Part shown: positions 1-14,020 of the stretch, one piece after another
How the letters are laid out: the number at the start of each line of letters is the position of its first letter
How positions within the stretch are numbered: the stretch's first letter is position 1
Source of the DNA: Patiria pectinifera
Lineage: Eukaryota; Echinodermata; Asteroidea; Valvatida; Asterinidae
Assembly (NCBI GenBank): GCA_029964075.1
Contig: CM057140.1
Span: 12,480,643-12,544,642, forward strand
Direction of reading: 5' to 3'
DNA length: 64,000 nt
The notes under the pieces: model-generated
Database searches by the model: none
Told to the model about the DNA's origin: nothing
Seen by the model: the letters and a program-made list of their open reading frames with translations, nothing else
Position numbers and translations under genes: made by a program

Positions 1-842
1 GATAAAACACAATTTAGGGGAAAAAATCACTTGTGGTGAAAAAATGACTTCGTAACCTGCGAATTTGGACCACCGTATTCGCCTAGCACGCCACAGTGAA
101 GCCAAGCCATCCTGCGTGGAATATAAACTATAAGGAGTTCCTTCAAATCGTCGGACATTATTTTATTCCTTGTCGTGATATGCTTCACGCATGCGTATTA
201 TGGTAAATGCCTTTACTGGCCTGCGGAAAAAAATGCGTCCGGTTGGATGTTCCTGGGTTTTTAATTGGAAAGAGCAGAGAGGAGGAGAATGTTGTACTTA
301 TGTCTGGGGATTTCACTTCTCTACATCGCGTGCATGATCTTTCAGTGATCTCTCTATCAGTACTGTTTCTCTCAGCGATTCTGTGATTGACTACAGGTGC
401 ACCCTTCGCAATTGCAGTGACAAAAAATGTTGAAGCAATAATGTCCGCCGGTCTTTTTTTTTTCAAGAGGCAGAGTTGACTCGTCTAATGACATACCTTT
501 TTGATTTGAGAAATGGCAGTGCGAAAGTGATAATCGCAAACATGTTATCATTTTTTTTCTCTGCAAGCGCGAAGGATGCAACTGAATTCAATCAGAAAAT
601 TGCTACGAGAGACATCTGTATTTCTATAGAGTTATCGACCGGGATGTTCAGATTTTATGATGCCCGCGAGTAAATACTGTTCGATGGTGTCCAAACGAAC
701 TATCTGTGTGCCTTTTGTTTTGTGATAATAACTATTTCTTCTAAATACGGTGCAACAAATTCAACAAAAAGGCAGTAGGAAATATAGTATACCACAACCA
801 ACTAAACGCTTTACTAAACTGTTTCTGTGATTTCCTGATTTT

Positions 843-1135
843 AGTGGGCGCTGTGGTCCAATGGTTACGGTGTCCAACTCGTGTGCCGTGGTACATGGGT
901 TCGAACTCTGACGGGGAACATTGTGCTGGTGCTCTTGGGCAAGGCACTTTACTACGATTAATTGCCTCTCCCCACCCAGGAGTATAAATGGGTACCTGTG
1001 AAGGAAGAGTGCACTGATCTTGAGCTGCTGCAGAAAAATGGTCTCATCCCCATACTAATGAACAGGGATAATAATTTGTGATACGCACTAGATCATATTC
1101 ATATGGAATTTGCGCAATAAATTATTATTACAAAG
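843..1135 (+). mobile_element. tRNA-derived SINE
   Basis: The element has a tRNA-like head with an internal RNA polymerase III promoter: an A box TGGTCCAATGG at 854-864 and a B box GGTTCGAACTC at 898-908. A non-tRNA body follows, containing CAAGGCACTTTACTACGATT and an AT-rich tail of TTATTATTA type. A second copy lies in the opposite orientation at about 40.6-40.9 kb and shares head and body, which shows it is a dispersed family. The tRNA head is not a functional tRNA gene: I see no clean acceptor stem, and the copies diverge. Confidence 0.8.
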
Positions 1136-4100
1136 GGGAACCATCAAATGAATTTCAAGCTTAAACAAACCTGGCCAAATGTCCATGCCTATATTTTTTG
1201 GGAAGACCTTTTTGGGGAGTTTCGCAGAATTTAAAGTGCACTTTTCTCACTGATTGTCAAGGTCAGTGCTCATCCTGACACATGAGGGCGCTATTGCTGC
1301 GATTTCACTTTAAGCCTAACTCTTATTAAGGAAAAATCTGTACAAACTTTGAACTTGAAATGTAAACTTTCATTTAAACACTTTACGTTTGCTCTAGGAA
1401 TGGCTTTCATGCTAAAAAGTAATAATATAACACGCAAAAACGGCAAGGTGCGTTGCATGGTTTCCATTAAGCAAAAAAAAATTGCATGGCCTTTAATAAA
1501 CACTTTTGTTTGTCATCACACGTTATATCCACAAATGCATAAAATATGTAAATCCGTCAGCATTCTTTATAATTACACAGCTCAGGCGGGAGAGAAATCC
1601 CAAGTTCCTGATTTTAATTTTGTTTCGTATAATTTCCGAAATGTGAGCTACTTCTGGCTGATACAAAAATTATTCGGCATCATATAAACATGTTTCAGCT
1701 AAAAAAAAAAAAAATCAGCGAGACAACACAATTTATTGTAACAGTATAGAATCGCCCGAACGAACTTTGCGGCTTACCTTGTTTTTCATGTTTTCATATA
1801 CACGTCTGTATCAATTTAAAGCCATTTAAACTTTCACCTATTCCCTTCTCTTTGTTACTCTGCATTTTAAATAATAAATCTTAAGTGCATAATTTGCCAT
1901 GTCATTATTAAAGAAAGCATTCGGCTGGTGGTAACGTATTACCGGTTCTATTGTCAAATTCCATTATTTCTTATGTAACAGTCCGCGGCTTAGCCGCCAA
2001 CTTGTTTAACAAGCTTTTTGTGGCCACTCTTCGTTTATTGCCTTCGGCCATGAAAAGAGAAGTGTACGACAATGAAGGAAAAAAATCCAATTATAATTGT
2101 GTTTGCCTTTTATTATAATTGATATTGGGAACAATAAAGGCGCGGGTTAGTTTGCTCATGGCTGTGCGTTTGCTATAGTCTTTTTTATGTAGCCGATGGA
2201 TTACATATTTCCATAGTCATTTTTAATTTGAAGCATTAATGTCGTGCATCATTACATGATTACTGTGCGCTGCGTTCATGTTGTGAATTAAGTACGGGTC
2301 GACTTTGAAGGCAGTGTTTTGAACGTTTGTAATTTAACGAAGGACAAAACAAATTTGTTTAGTTTATACTTGCGAGGGGGGCTTAACTGCAACGCGTTGC
2401 TTTAATTAATTTTGACGGAAACACTTTTGGTTGTGTTTTTGTAATAAGAGCTGGTTCTGGTTTTCCTATTAATTCTGCAATCATATTTTGCTCAATTTCC
2501 AAAGTTTCAGGAATTAATGAGTCCATGAAATTATTTTTTTTCTTCTCAGGAACATAATATTTTGTGCAACTTTCTGCTCAAAATGTATAAATGCACTTCT
2601 TTAATCATTTAAACATTTTCCATGCTTTTTTCGGAAAAGTGAGGGCGCTGTTGCTGTGATGTCATTTCAGGAATTAGACACTGTTCAGTTAAAGGGTTTC
2701 TGATCAAGTTCTGAACCCAAACATAAGCTCATTAAAAACATCTATGAAAAAAGTTTGCTCACTGGCTTGAATTACTAGCGCAACAACGAATCACCAATTG
2801 CCAAAGAACAGAAAATTTACGACAGCAAAATATCCAAAATTCTGGCAACTTTTGGTGCTGAAATAGCTGTATCATTGAGGTTTCTGCCTGGAATGACATG
2901 AACGTTTTGCTCCTGAATATGAACATTTGCTTTAGCATAAACACCAAAAAGGCACCAAAAATACCCGTGAAATGGCACAACAAACATTTTAAAGAAGGTT
3001 AAATGTAAATGGGCCCTTTAATGACAAAACCTCAGGTTCCAAAAGTTACTTTTCACGTTGGGGAGGGTGGCATTTAGACGTACCTTTAATATTGATATTA
3101 ATATAGTATAACTTGGTTCAGGTATTAAAAAATCGCCAGTGTTTTGATACACTGTTAATGTCACACATCAGTACCATCACAGCTACTTGACTTTCGGTTA
3201 CACATTACCCTACGGCAGTCATGCGTTTCCTCATCGTGTTTTGCGTCAAACAAGAGACCTGCTCGTCTCAGTCCGCAGCCGGCTTGACGAATTATAAATT
3301 GACCTCATCAGCAGATAAAAAAATGATAGTGATTAATCTTTGGTGCCACTTGCCACGGTACTGTTACGGCTCGTTATGGGGCCCCAAGGGACACAGGCGA
3401 ACAAGTCTTTACTGGGATATGAGGCGAAGCATGAAACATCACATAGGGCAACTGACACGGGGGCGTAACCGCGATGAAAAGGAGGGGGAGCATTTCTGAA
3501 GGAAATAACTTTGTCCACTGCGTTCATCTGAAGCGCATACCGGAGGCGGAGCTGCGATGAAAAAAAGGGGTGGGGTTCTGAACGACATAACCGGGTGTCA
3601 TTGTTTATCAGAAATGTATGCTTTTACATTCGAAAAATGGAGAGCGTACAAAGAGCGCCCTCACAGCTTGGGCAGGTCTCTGTTCCTCGATGATAATGCA
3701 GGGGTAAACACTTCGGTTTCAATTTCACTGTTTTGGCAACAACATTTGTTCTATTTTATCGTTATATCGGGAAAAAAATTATCGTGTGGATTAAAAGTCC
3801 ATGATGTTCCCACTTGCTTAGAAAAAGCCCAATTCGCTCTTTTCTTTTCTTTTTAGACTCCCTTCAGTTTTTGGATATTGTGTGAACTGTCGATGATTTT
3901 TGGCTCGAGCCCCCAAGGCACTATGTGTCGCTGCCGTAAAATGAAGTTATTCTAAGGCCCACTGGAGTAGTGGAATGACTCCCCAATAGATCCGACTAAT
4001 AGAAAACCCGCCAGGAGAAGATATATTTAGACCTAATCATGCTAATATGCCCGGCTGGTGTCTGGCGGGAAAAGGTTAAGACAGCACATCACATTGAGTC

Positions 4101-4842
4101 CACATTGAAACTACAAAATTATGTTGACAGCGGGTGTATAAACGGTTCACTTAAAAGCTGGAGCACATTTTTCTTTCCAGGGACCATATTTTCCAGAATT
4201 TTAAGTAAAGTTACGGTTGTTTACACATTTTCTTCTTGGAAATGCTTTTCAACTTTCCCCCCCAAAAAACAAACTGTTTGTGTCATTGCAGTAGCATTTC
4301 ACTTTCATTCCAGAGTGCAAATGTGGCAGTTGGGGACTTTTGTTAGATTTTCCTTGTGGCTCCGATAACTTTTATCCTGATTGTGTCATTCAAGATTTGT
4401 AACCCCTACAAAAGTCACCAATCGTCCTGTATGTTTCCGGTATTGATATAAGGCCGTCGCTTTATAAATAGCAACTCAGGTTTCGCCTTTGGTATTTTTT
4501 ACCTGTGATTAATTGAAGGTTACTTCCTTCAATGTAGCTAATTTTCTTACACATGTATGCATTTCAAAAAATAAATCTGGTAAAGTTTTGTGCATCGAAT
4601 CTTCGTGGATTTTTTTCTACCAGTGTGTTCCATCAATCTAGCTTCTAGTTTCTGAAGAAAACAACTTGAATCATGTTTTAATGATTGAAAATTGTCATGA
4701 GGAATCTCCACATTTTAAGGATAAGAAATATCTGAAGTGACTTCCATTTCTTTTAATAAATTGGAAGCACGCAATATAGTAGGCCTACCTGAAACATCAT
4801 TCCCGGTTGGCGACCACGGAGCGAATAAATTTGGCATGACCA

Positions 4843-5264
4843 GGGCCGGATTTCATGAAGATACTAAACACAGAAATTTGCTAAGCGCAGAAACTATCTG
4901 CTTAGCGTAAACAGGTTACCAGGCAAAATTTCGTGCACTTTATATTGCTCGTGACTGGTTCTCGGTTGATTTTTGCTTAGCACAAATAACTGCTAAGCAA
5001 TGTAGTTTACTTAGCAGGCCGAGAAAACTTCGGACCCATGTTCCGAAAGTCATATCTCTACCTACCGTAAGCGATGGATTTCGCTTACTAGCAGGAGAAA
5101 CAATTCTGTGCTAAAAGCTCAGCGGGTAAGCAATTAATATTAGCCCGTGTGCTTGCGTACATCGCGTAACTGATTATCTTGTGTTGACAGCATAAGCTAG
5201 TTTGTCTACGCATGCACTGTTAAGCGTGGCATTCTGTGCTTAGTAGAACAACGAACTTGGGCCA
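4843..5264. repeat. Foldback element, CTTAGC/GCTAAG family
   Basis: The left end reads GGCCGGATTTCATGAAGATA, followed by CTAAAC/CTAAGC motifs. The right end, reverse-complemented, reads GGCCCAAGTTCGTTGTTCTA followed by CTAAGCACAG. The interior repeats CTTAGC and GCTAAG many times. Related elements are at 16,705, 19,305 and 52,250. The ends are diverged, so this is an old non-autonomous palindromic element. Confidence 0.65.
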
Positions 5265-6104
5265 TGGTTCTGAGTTGGGCACGAGGCGGTATGCCGCTTG
5301 ACGAGATCGCACCATTTGTCGATTCCTCAGCCCCTATCACCGCGACGAGTCACGAATCAAACGCCGTGGGCTCGCGGCGGGACTGTCAAAACAGGCCTCG
5401 CTTCTAGACCCTAACTCAATTATGTCTCTCTAAAGGCTCCGGCATCCGTAGAATGCTTACTCCACAATAATGGGCGGATTTGTCCAATTAGAGGAATGTT
5501 ATTCCAACAGAATCTGCGTGATTATGTGGACAAACTGACCAATAACCACTGTAAACATTATTTTACTTTATTTGTGCGCCTCTGTAACGGTCGAAACGTT
5601 TTGTTTTATTTTTCAAATAAAAGTTAATTTATTCACAGAAATATATCACAGAATAGCATTCACAGAATACATCGAAAGCTGTTTTAAAAGACAAACTAAC
5701 CAGTAACCACAAAGGTTTGCAAAATGTTTGATTTCTAGTTCTACAGAACAACCAATTTGTGCAGTTTTGCAAAACAATTAAAGTTGCGTCATAAATTTTC
5801 GAAACAGTGTGAAAGTGACAATGATCATCCAACTACACAGTTCTTTTTGCCAGTTGGTAGGACAATGCGTCCCAGAACAGGAAACCACGTGACATTTGCG
5901 GAAATGACAACGACTGTTCCGTGTGCCATTGTTCCTAATTTCATTTAAACATGAACCACACGTTCAGTTTCCTGAACGCACGTATGGAATCTTGAGGAAA
6001 CATTCCCCCAAAAAACCCATGGGAAATACCTTCAATTTTTGTTGGTACATGTTGGAACTTGCAGGTTATTTTGTACTCTATTGCTTCCTTCTATATGGAG
6101 TATA

Positions 6105-6623
6105 CAGGGTGAGTAAAAAAACCGAAACCCAAATGTCGGGACCATTGTTTTAGTGACTTTCTAATTGTAACACTTTTAAAATCTAGGATATGAATTCAAA
6201 GCTCAATCCATAAGCTTTCTTTTAGTACAAGAATCATTCAAATATTCATGTACTTTTCAAGTTACGGACTTTCAAACACAACCACCGTTTTAAAGTTCTG
6301 TCCACGGATCACACCAAAGGTGTGCGTTCTTTCAGCAAAACGAAAACAACTCACACACATCCCTGTGCGATGTGTTTTCGTTTTGCTGAAATAACACTTA
6401 CCTTTTTTTGATCTGTGATCCGTGCACAGAACTTAAAAACGAAGGTTGTGTTTAAAAGTCCGCAACTTGAAAAGCACATGAGTGATTTGAATGATTCTTG
6501 TACTAAAAGAAAGCTTATGAATTGAGCTTTCATATGCTAGATTTTGAAAGTGTTACATTCAGAACTTCACTAAAACAATGGTCCCGACATTTGGGTTTTG
6601 TGGGGTTTTTTTTACTCACCCTG
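6105..6623. mobile_element. 519-bp palindromic MITE (CAGGGTGAGTAAAA ends)
   Basis: The two halves are reverse complements over almost the whole element. It starts CAGGGTGAGTAAAAAAACC and ends with the complement TTTACTCACCCTG. Inner matched blocks include ACAATGGTCCCGACAT, AAGCTTTCTTTTAGTACAAG and CAGCAAAACGAAAACA with their complements. A TA dinucleotide precedes the left end; the right flank reads TT. No transposase is encoded, so it is a non-autonomous foldback element, probably mobilised by a Tc1/mariner-type enzyme. That last point is inference from the TA. Confidence 0.8.
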
Positions 6624-9600
6624 TTTTGCTAATGAGCTTTTCAATTATCAATGTACTTACACGACCTTGTCTCAACGGGCTCATTTTAAAGGCTTATACA
6701 TCATATTTTTTTAATGGAGTCCTTGAAATGCACATTATTTTTTGTGCCTCATTTCCCTTAATTTTCAGTTTTCGTATTAGCATTCCTGAGGGCAATTTAG
6801 GGTTTTTGTTTTTCAGCTAATGAACATTTTAATATTCACGAGAAAGGCAGTTAGGCAGAGAAGCGTCCCTTTTTTAGTTATTGTTTGTAGCAGTATTCAT
6901 TTCCCTTAGGAACGCTTCGCTTATTTTTTTTCCTTGATAAATTATGGCAGAAATCGTAAAAACTGGCGAAGACCTTAAGTGACATCACATCAACAGCGCC
7001 CTCATGCGTCGTCAAGAACTACCATGCACATTTTATATTTATGAGTTAAAATAAACTTTCAGAATAATATCAATATTTAAAAAAAAATTGTCCCATAATT
7101 TTCATACAGTTCGGAGGCATAATGACATCAGCATAACTTTATAGTTTCAGTATATGTAATTCGTGTCGCCAACACATTTAGTGGAAAGATTTTACGCTCG
7201 TCATGAATGCATAGCAAGTTTCAAAGATCAAGCAGACCACTTCTCTGATTTTGGAATGCCACAACCGCTCCGATTCATACTCGGCGGGGGACACAAACAA
7301 AAACAACAAAGTGCCCAAAGTGGCTTGTAGAATTAAAACGTTTGTAGAGTGTATGGACAAAGAAAAACATCTTAACGAAAACAAGAGCTGTTTCGTCTTA
7401 ATTGACAAAACAAGGCGCCCCCCTAAAAAAAATCACAGTTGTGTTAAAAAAAAAAGACAAAAAAGAAATTGGACTGACATACTTCTGTCTGTTTTATGTG
7501 CATTCGTTAGGCATTTTACAGATTTCATGGGACCCGTTTTCAACTACACGTTTGATTTTCTTCGTAAATCAGCGGTCCTTCTAATGTAATTGAGCTCAGG
7601 CTGTGAACGTGTTGGCGCGCTGTCCGGAATTCCAAAGATTAAGAAACATAAAGCCGTAAACGACTCAAGTCAAAGATTAAAGCTATCATGTAACACACAC
7701 ATTCATAGCAATCACATGAATGTTCCGATGTTCGATTATCTTTATGTGATGCGTGAAAAGTAACATCTGCAGTAATGTTGACGGTAAACCAAAAAAATGT
7801 GCTCATTCCGTACCATTCGCGTGGGATTTGACTCGTATACGGTGCAGCTGTGCTGCATCCATCATGTCATGCCGATCACAACCATTACATCTGCCTTAAG
7901 CTAAGGGGGAAAAGTACGGTAAACCTCAGTAACAAATTGAGCAACTGTAATTGATATCACGTTGACAAATTAATTTGGCTTTTCTGATTTCACGACCGTC
8001 ATCACTTCAGCGGATATTGATGACATGCAGCGAACGCTAACTTAAAAATAAATGAATGTTTTCCGTGGAGTAAGTGTGGAGAAGTAATTAATTTTGCCAT
8101 TGGACTGATACTTTGAAAACAGATTTGTTTGAAACCCTGGTACTAATTTTTTTGTACTATGTTCACTGTAGTTTACTTGTTTGTCACAGTTTCATGTTAT
8201 TTGTAGTCATATTTTACAAAGACAATTTCACTGTTTTCATTAGATTTATCTCCAATAGCTGTCATTTTATTTTAAAACTTCATCTCTGACTTTACCTACA
8301 TAACGATAAAACAATTAAGACACTTGACTTAAAAGTAACAGGCCTATACACATTTGCAAACATCAAAAACATAAACTACCAAATTATTATGAAATACCTT
8401 ACTTGACTGTAAGTGAGAAATAGTCTCAAGCATCCTGTGAAATCATGGCATCCGGTGTGCTGTCATTTTCACAAAAAGTGGAATTTATGGTCGGTCGACC
8501 AGCGTTGGAAAAACTGACTGTCTAAAAAAAAAAATACTGCCCCCAATTTACCAAATTTAGTTAGTCCACATTTTCTTTGCAATTGGTACACACAACCGTG
8601 AACGGGTGCAAACCAGGTTGCCTGATTCCCTCACCTGACAATTACCCGACGCCGATATATTGCTATGTTTCGTTTGAAGTAGTTTCAGGGAGCCAGACCA
8701 GAAGAACATTATTTTTCTTGGTTTTTCCAGCACCTATGAACACGAAACCGTACACAGGTCAGTGTTACAACTAACCCCAAATCCATGCATTTCTGAAACT
8801 TACAGCAAAAGCAAAAGTTGTATATTACCTTATAAATCCCGATGTTCAATTAAATTACAAACACTGCTGGTTCTAGTTCGTAGACACATTTTAAACTAAA
8901 AACATGAAGTCACGACAATCATGAATGACGTAGGAAACTGGTGTCCCTGGAGTTTCTCGCAGAGGTGTACTCGATGGGTTTGGGGAACCAGTCGATGCGA
9001 TGGACGCGTACAAGAATCGTGTAGTTCGTGCTATACCGGTTGTTTTCCTCACGTTTAAAATAAAGGACAGGTGTTATGTTTAATAAGTTGCCACAGGCTC
9101 AAAATCTTGACAAATTAAAAATCCTTTTCCCGACACCCCGACAGAAAAATGAACTCTCAAAGTGTCATTCAACTTGTTGGCCATTTGTGTTGGCGCGAGA
9201 CAAGAGGTCTGGTAACCTAGCGACATTCAGTGAAAACATCAACGCGTAAATTGGGGGCAGTGGGTGGCTAATTGCAACCGTAATGGATTTCCATTATGAC
9301 AAAAAATCATTGCGTAACAAGGGACTTAATTGTTTCTTCTGTTGCTCTCTTACATCACAATGGGCCCGATGCACCGAACAAAAAGGAGGAAGTGTCCGGA
9401 ATAATTGCGCTGCGTTTTGCTGGTTCTCTCTGCTCAATTAGCGCTGACATCACAATTGGAACTGTTTTGCTATATTGAATGCTAGAAAGGTTCTTCCTTA
9501 CCATTATTGTGTGTCAAATTATACATTCGGAAAGTAATTACTGTTAAAAAGATCGATTTTTGGCGCAGTCAGCAGGTTAAGTTTTAACTATAGTTTCATC

Positions 9601-10756
9601 GCATTATTGTATGTTTGCTGCTTGTGAAATCCTTCTCTGAAACTGCAACTTTTTTAAATTTATTGTCGGCAAAATGTCATAATTAGTATTCAGCTGTTCA
9701 AAAGATGTTCGTTTCCTATTTTTTCTATATACAAAAATGTATAAAGTTATAAAATTCACTACGCTAAGGTAAAAGTCCCGTCAAACCTTCACCTCTCTCT
9801 TAAACAGATTGATATAAAAATACATGTAGTTAAAAACAACCTTTTTATCTACCAATTTATTGGTAACGACAACCAGTTTTATAATTACTGTTATTGGTTG
9901 TTTTGTTCAGTTTATTGATTGCCACAATTTTATTCCTTTGTAACTTGGCGCAATTTGACTATAACTGACCCCTTTAATTCAGTGAACTGACTCACATAAG
10001 CGTCCTGCCTCCTTGCGAAATCTCCAGTACTGAAAAAAACAATGAACGAACATACAGCCTGCTGCCCACCAGCAACAGTGAGATTCAATATTTAGCCCCG
10101 TGGTAGTCGATCGATTCGGATATCAGACTGGAAATTGCCAGACGAACAACGGGGCTAAATGGCAATATTTGCCCGTGTTAAATTGCCTGAGCTGTCGCTA
10201 CCTCGCTCAGCTTGTCATCGCTTTGAAGGCTGCGACAAGGCGTTTTTTCCCGGTTTGCCATAAAGTGTTTTTCTTTAGGTCCTATCATTTAAGTCAAGAG
10301 AAGAATTGTCTTTTAGTCTATAAGTTCTCCTAAAAGCATCTCCCAATGCAAATTTCAAGAGTGGTGTTGTGTTACACTTTATCGTTTGAGAGATAGATAT
10401 ATTGTGGCAAGCAGTAGTGGCATCTTTCCACTGCAATTTGCGATGTAGTAAAAATGTGTTAGGCAGCTGTCCAGAAGTTGTATTAGATCTGTTTGCTGAA
10501 CCGGTCAGTGTTGGATATAGAACCTCATAAGTCATTTATAAGTCAGTGGCGAGTGATGGCTTTCATCCTTAAGCAGACAGTAAGACTGGTCGGTCCGGAG
10601 ATGTGCCCCAAGGGATTTGATCTGGGAAGACCAGTAAAGCCTTTGGCTTAAGAGGAGAGCTCAGATAATGGATGTCATTCGTCCTGTCAAAATGGTATAG
10701 AGTCCGGAGAAGACATTAAAGGAGTTGTTAGAGCAGTCTAATAGCCAAATGCACAA

Positions 10757-10820
10757 AATATAACAAAACAAACAAACAAATAAACAAGCAAACAAACAAC
10801 AACAACAACAACAACAACAC
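10757..10820. repeat. AAAC/AAC microsatellite
   Basis: A run of AAAC-type repeats passes directly into about eight AAC units. This is simple-sequence DNA with no associated gene. Confidence 0.85.
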
Positions 10821-13800
10821 AACTGCGAATGTCTCTTAGAGAACTAACAACATGCACGATGTCTGCAGTTAGTCGTCACGGCTGAGTTTTGCTCTTTTAG
10901 TATATAAGCCATTTAAATTATCGGAAAGTGACAACTGTGCTTTTTAAAGACTTACCGAAAAAAAGGCATTACGATTAACATCCAAAATGTGAGAATAGAT
11001 TTACATGAGCCAATGTTTAGCTCAGGCTTTTGAGAAACCATTTTTTTTTGTAGTGGCAATGTTCATCTGCTGTTTTGGGAGGGTAAGACGGTTGCTCAAA
11101 CACTTGCTTTGTATGTGCAGTACGTGAGCCTGCTATCTTCAGTAGATAGCAGCGACGCCACAAAAACCTGTTACTTACGATTTAGCCCTTCCGGTTTGTG
11201 CGTGCCTCGTGCGAAGTGCATGCATTGATTTGGTATCTACATAATATGGGATTCGAAAACTAGACCGTCGAAAAGGAACCCACCGACTCATGACGACGCG
11301 TACCGTACGGTTCGAATTTAGCAGCCAAAGCTTTGTGGCCGAGTGTGGAGGCTTATTACAGCTTTGAAGAACACTAGAGAAGCCTTTGACATTTAAATGA
11401 TTCAAGTTCTAAAACAGATGTCTTCACCGTAAACACAAAGCTTGTTTAAAACTAGATCACTTGCCTCAAGTCTGAGATGTGCAGCTCATTGGCAAGGGAT
11501 TCAGAAGAGATATGAGTGTATAATTATAGTTGGTACGTGGGGAAAAAGATGATTTATGAGAATGGTATCAATTCATGTTTACCAAGGGCCCTATGGTGTA
11601 GGCTATTCCTGAGGAATTAGTCTACTTCCCATGCATTTGGTATTGAAACCGTTAAGCCATTACTAAAGAAATGTTTTATTGTATGAAGGTAGTGACTGAT
11701 TTGGCGAAGCCCGTTAATGGGTCAGGGAGGATTTGAGAATGAGAGAAATTACCAGGGTATAGGTTTGACTGTGTCGAAACAGACTTACAGGTATGGGCTG
11801 AATTCGTTTGGCCTTTTAAATGCCTTTTTTTAAATGGGCCACGAAGGCTTTGAGCTAGGAGGAAGAAACGTTTGAGTCCTTGCGCAACCTCGGACAAAAC
11901 TTCAGCTTCAGTTCTGCACAGTCCACACGCCAAGAGGGACAGATGGAGGAAATGATTGCAATAAATCCAAGGAGTAGAGGTTTCTCCCTGATGACTCGAT
12001 TGTCATTGGACTCCGGAGACCAATATTAAAGGATGAAACGAACGCGGCTGTTTTGGACTGGAGCAAATTTTCAGGATGTGTTTGTCGTTCTTCTCTTTGG
12101 CAATGCCAGTGACAACCAGATGGTTTCTTTCATTTCAGCTGTCCAGCAGTGAAAGATAACCGGTGAGGGGTTGTCTGATGGCCAAAGCCTTTTGTTTTCA
12201 ATGCTAGAAGTTACCGGTAACAGCGGCTTTTTGCCAGAATTATCGATTAGATACTTCCCGGTCCCTTCAAAACTACAGACAGGCTGTATCATTCCGAAGT
12301 TCCAGCAGCTGCTCGCGGAGGTTAATGACGCCATTAAGCCCTGGAAAACATTTCTAGATTTGATTGTTTTACGTTCCTGATTTTGTCTCCTGGAAGATGT
12401 TTGAAACCAACGGCAAGCCCCAACGGGAAGTCAGCATCATTCATTTTTAATAGTTCAGGATCAAGTCGTTTATACCGAAGCAGATGCTTCGGGATTGTAT
12501 ACTCGTGTTTGCGATTTATGCCTGTTTCCGCAATGGCAGTGTAGGATTTCAAAATCAAGAGCTGTGTTTTGTCATGAGAAACTTGGACGTCTGAAAGGGA
12601 GTCTCCATCAAGTGTCTGCGTCTTTATTAGGGGCTATTGATTCAATAGAAATGTCGCGGGAGGGGCATGCAGCGGCGGTGTGTTTATACAATGTTCTCGC
12701 TGGATGCCAGTGAGGCACTTCATTTCTGTTGACGTGTCATCCTGGGCTTTTTGTTGCCTTCTTCGGAACTGTTGTGTCGGCGCTTTTCTCCCGCCTCACC
12801 GCCGGTGGATGCTTGTTCAAGGGTTTAGGTGCCCGTCCATTCATTGTTTACCGCGCCAGTTCCCATGCGTCCAAGGGAGGAAAAGTCGAAAACATTCGTC
12901 TTGTCACCCGCCTCATTTAAATGGAAATCGTGCGCTGACGCAGCCGCTACTCCAAGTCCCCGCCGGCGGGTTAGCAGTCCTAATAGTCATTGGAGACTGG
13001 GGCGCGATCATCTTTATCACACGTGCGTCGTCTCGCCGGGACGCGTGCCAAAGCATTTAGAGAGAAACACGGTATTCTTATGCGGCGTGAAGTAAATGTG
13101 TTACCCAAAAAAAAAAGAGTTCAAACCGTAGCTCTGTGTCAGAAAGCGGGGGAGTTGCTTGCTGAATGTTCAGGTTGTCGAATGTAATCTCTCTTGCTCG
13201 GAGCGCTCGTAATTCTAAGAGAGCACGGGCAAATAGTAAACTGGGGAATCTAATTTCTTAGATACAATATGACTAGACGATTTTATTCCCAGGGGCTCAA
13301 TTTCCGTGATCGACATGATGATTAAATGAGAGTGCTTAATGGATTCGGCATCAATTTCTTCTTGCATTCACCAATATCCGTAAATTGTTTCAAAGACACA
13401 GTTGATTGAAATCTATTGTCAAGGGGAAGACCCACAAAATAACCACACCCTTGGGAATTACATACGGCAATGCAGGCGAATTCAAATTTGTGATGAAACT
13501 TAGGCCGTCATTGCTAAGCCACAATAGGACCTCGACTGCCTTTTCTTTTCCAATCCCGGCCTCGGTTTAGACGCTATAACTTGAAGTTCTTCTCCAGCCT
13601 TAAGCCATTCAAGCCGCTATCCCTTCCAATCTGAGTAACCCGATATAATCACTTTCCTGTACCCTTGAGGCACAGAGGGAGGAATCAGACATTTCCTTTA
13701 AGGCGTCTAACAACATCTGCGGGACCTTCCAACCCAGTTTTGGGGCTCTGCGATTCCCAGTCATGCCTATCTTGCTGTATGTAACTCGTGTGGTAATGTA

Positions 13801-13987
13801 AGCCTCGATACCCACGGCTAGGCAGACAGTATCGAGAGAATGATAATGACATCGCTTGGCTAAATACACCGTACCAGTTATTATCACCGGTTGATGACTG
13901 GCCGCCAGAACCATACAAGCAAACTGGCACATCAGGCATTTGCATTTCTCCGTAATTTTCCTTCATAACTCAGTCCAAGGCAGTGTA

Positions 13988-14020
13988 ATTCAATTCAATT
14001 CAATTCACTTCAATTCAACA
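13988..14020. repeat. AATTC microsatellite
   Basis: About six tandem AATTC units with one CACTTC interruption. The following 350 bases are very AT-rich with A-runs and hold no gene. Confidence 0.8.

Noticed and set aside
843-920. tRNA gene
   Set aside because: It has A and B boxes but no convincing acceptor stem, and the same head is joined to a SINE body at two loci.
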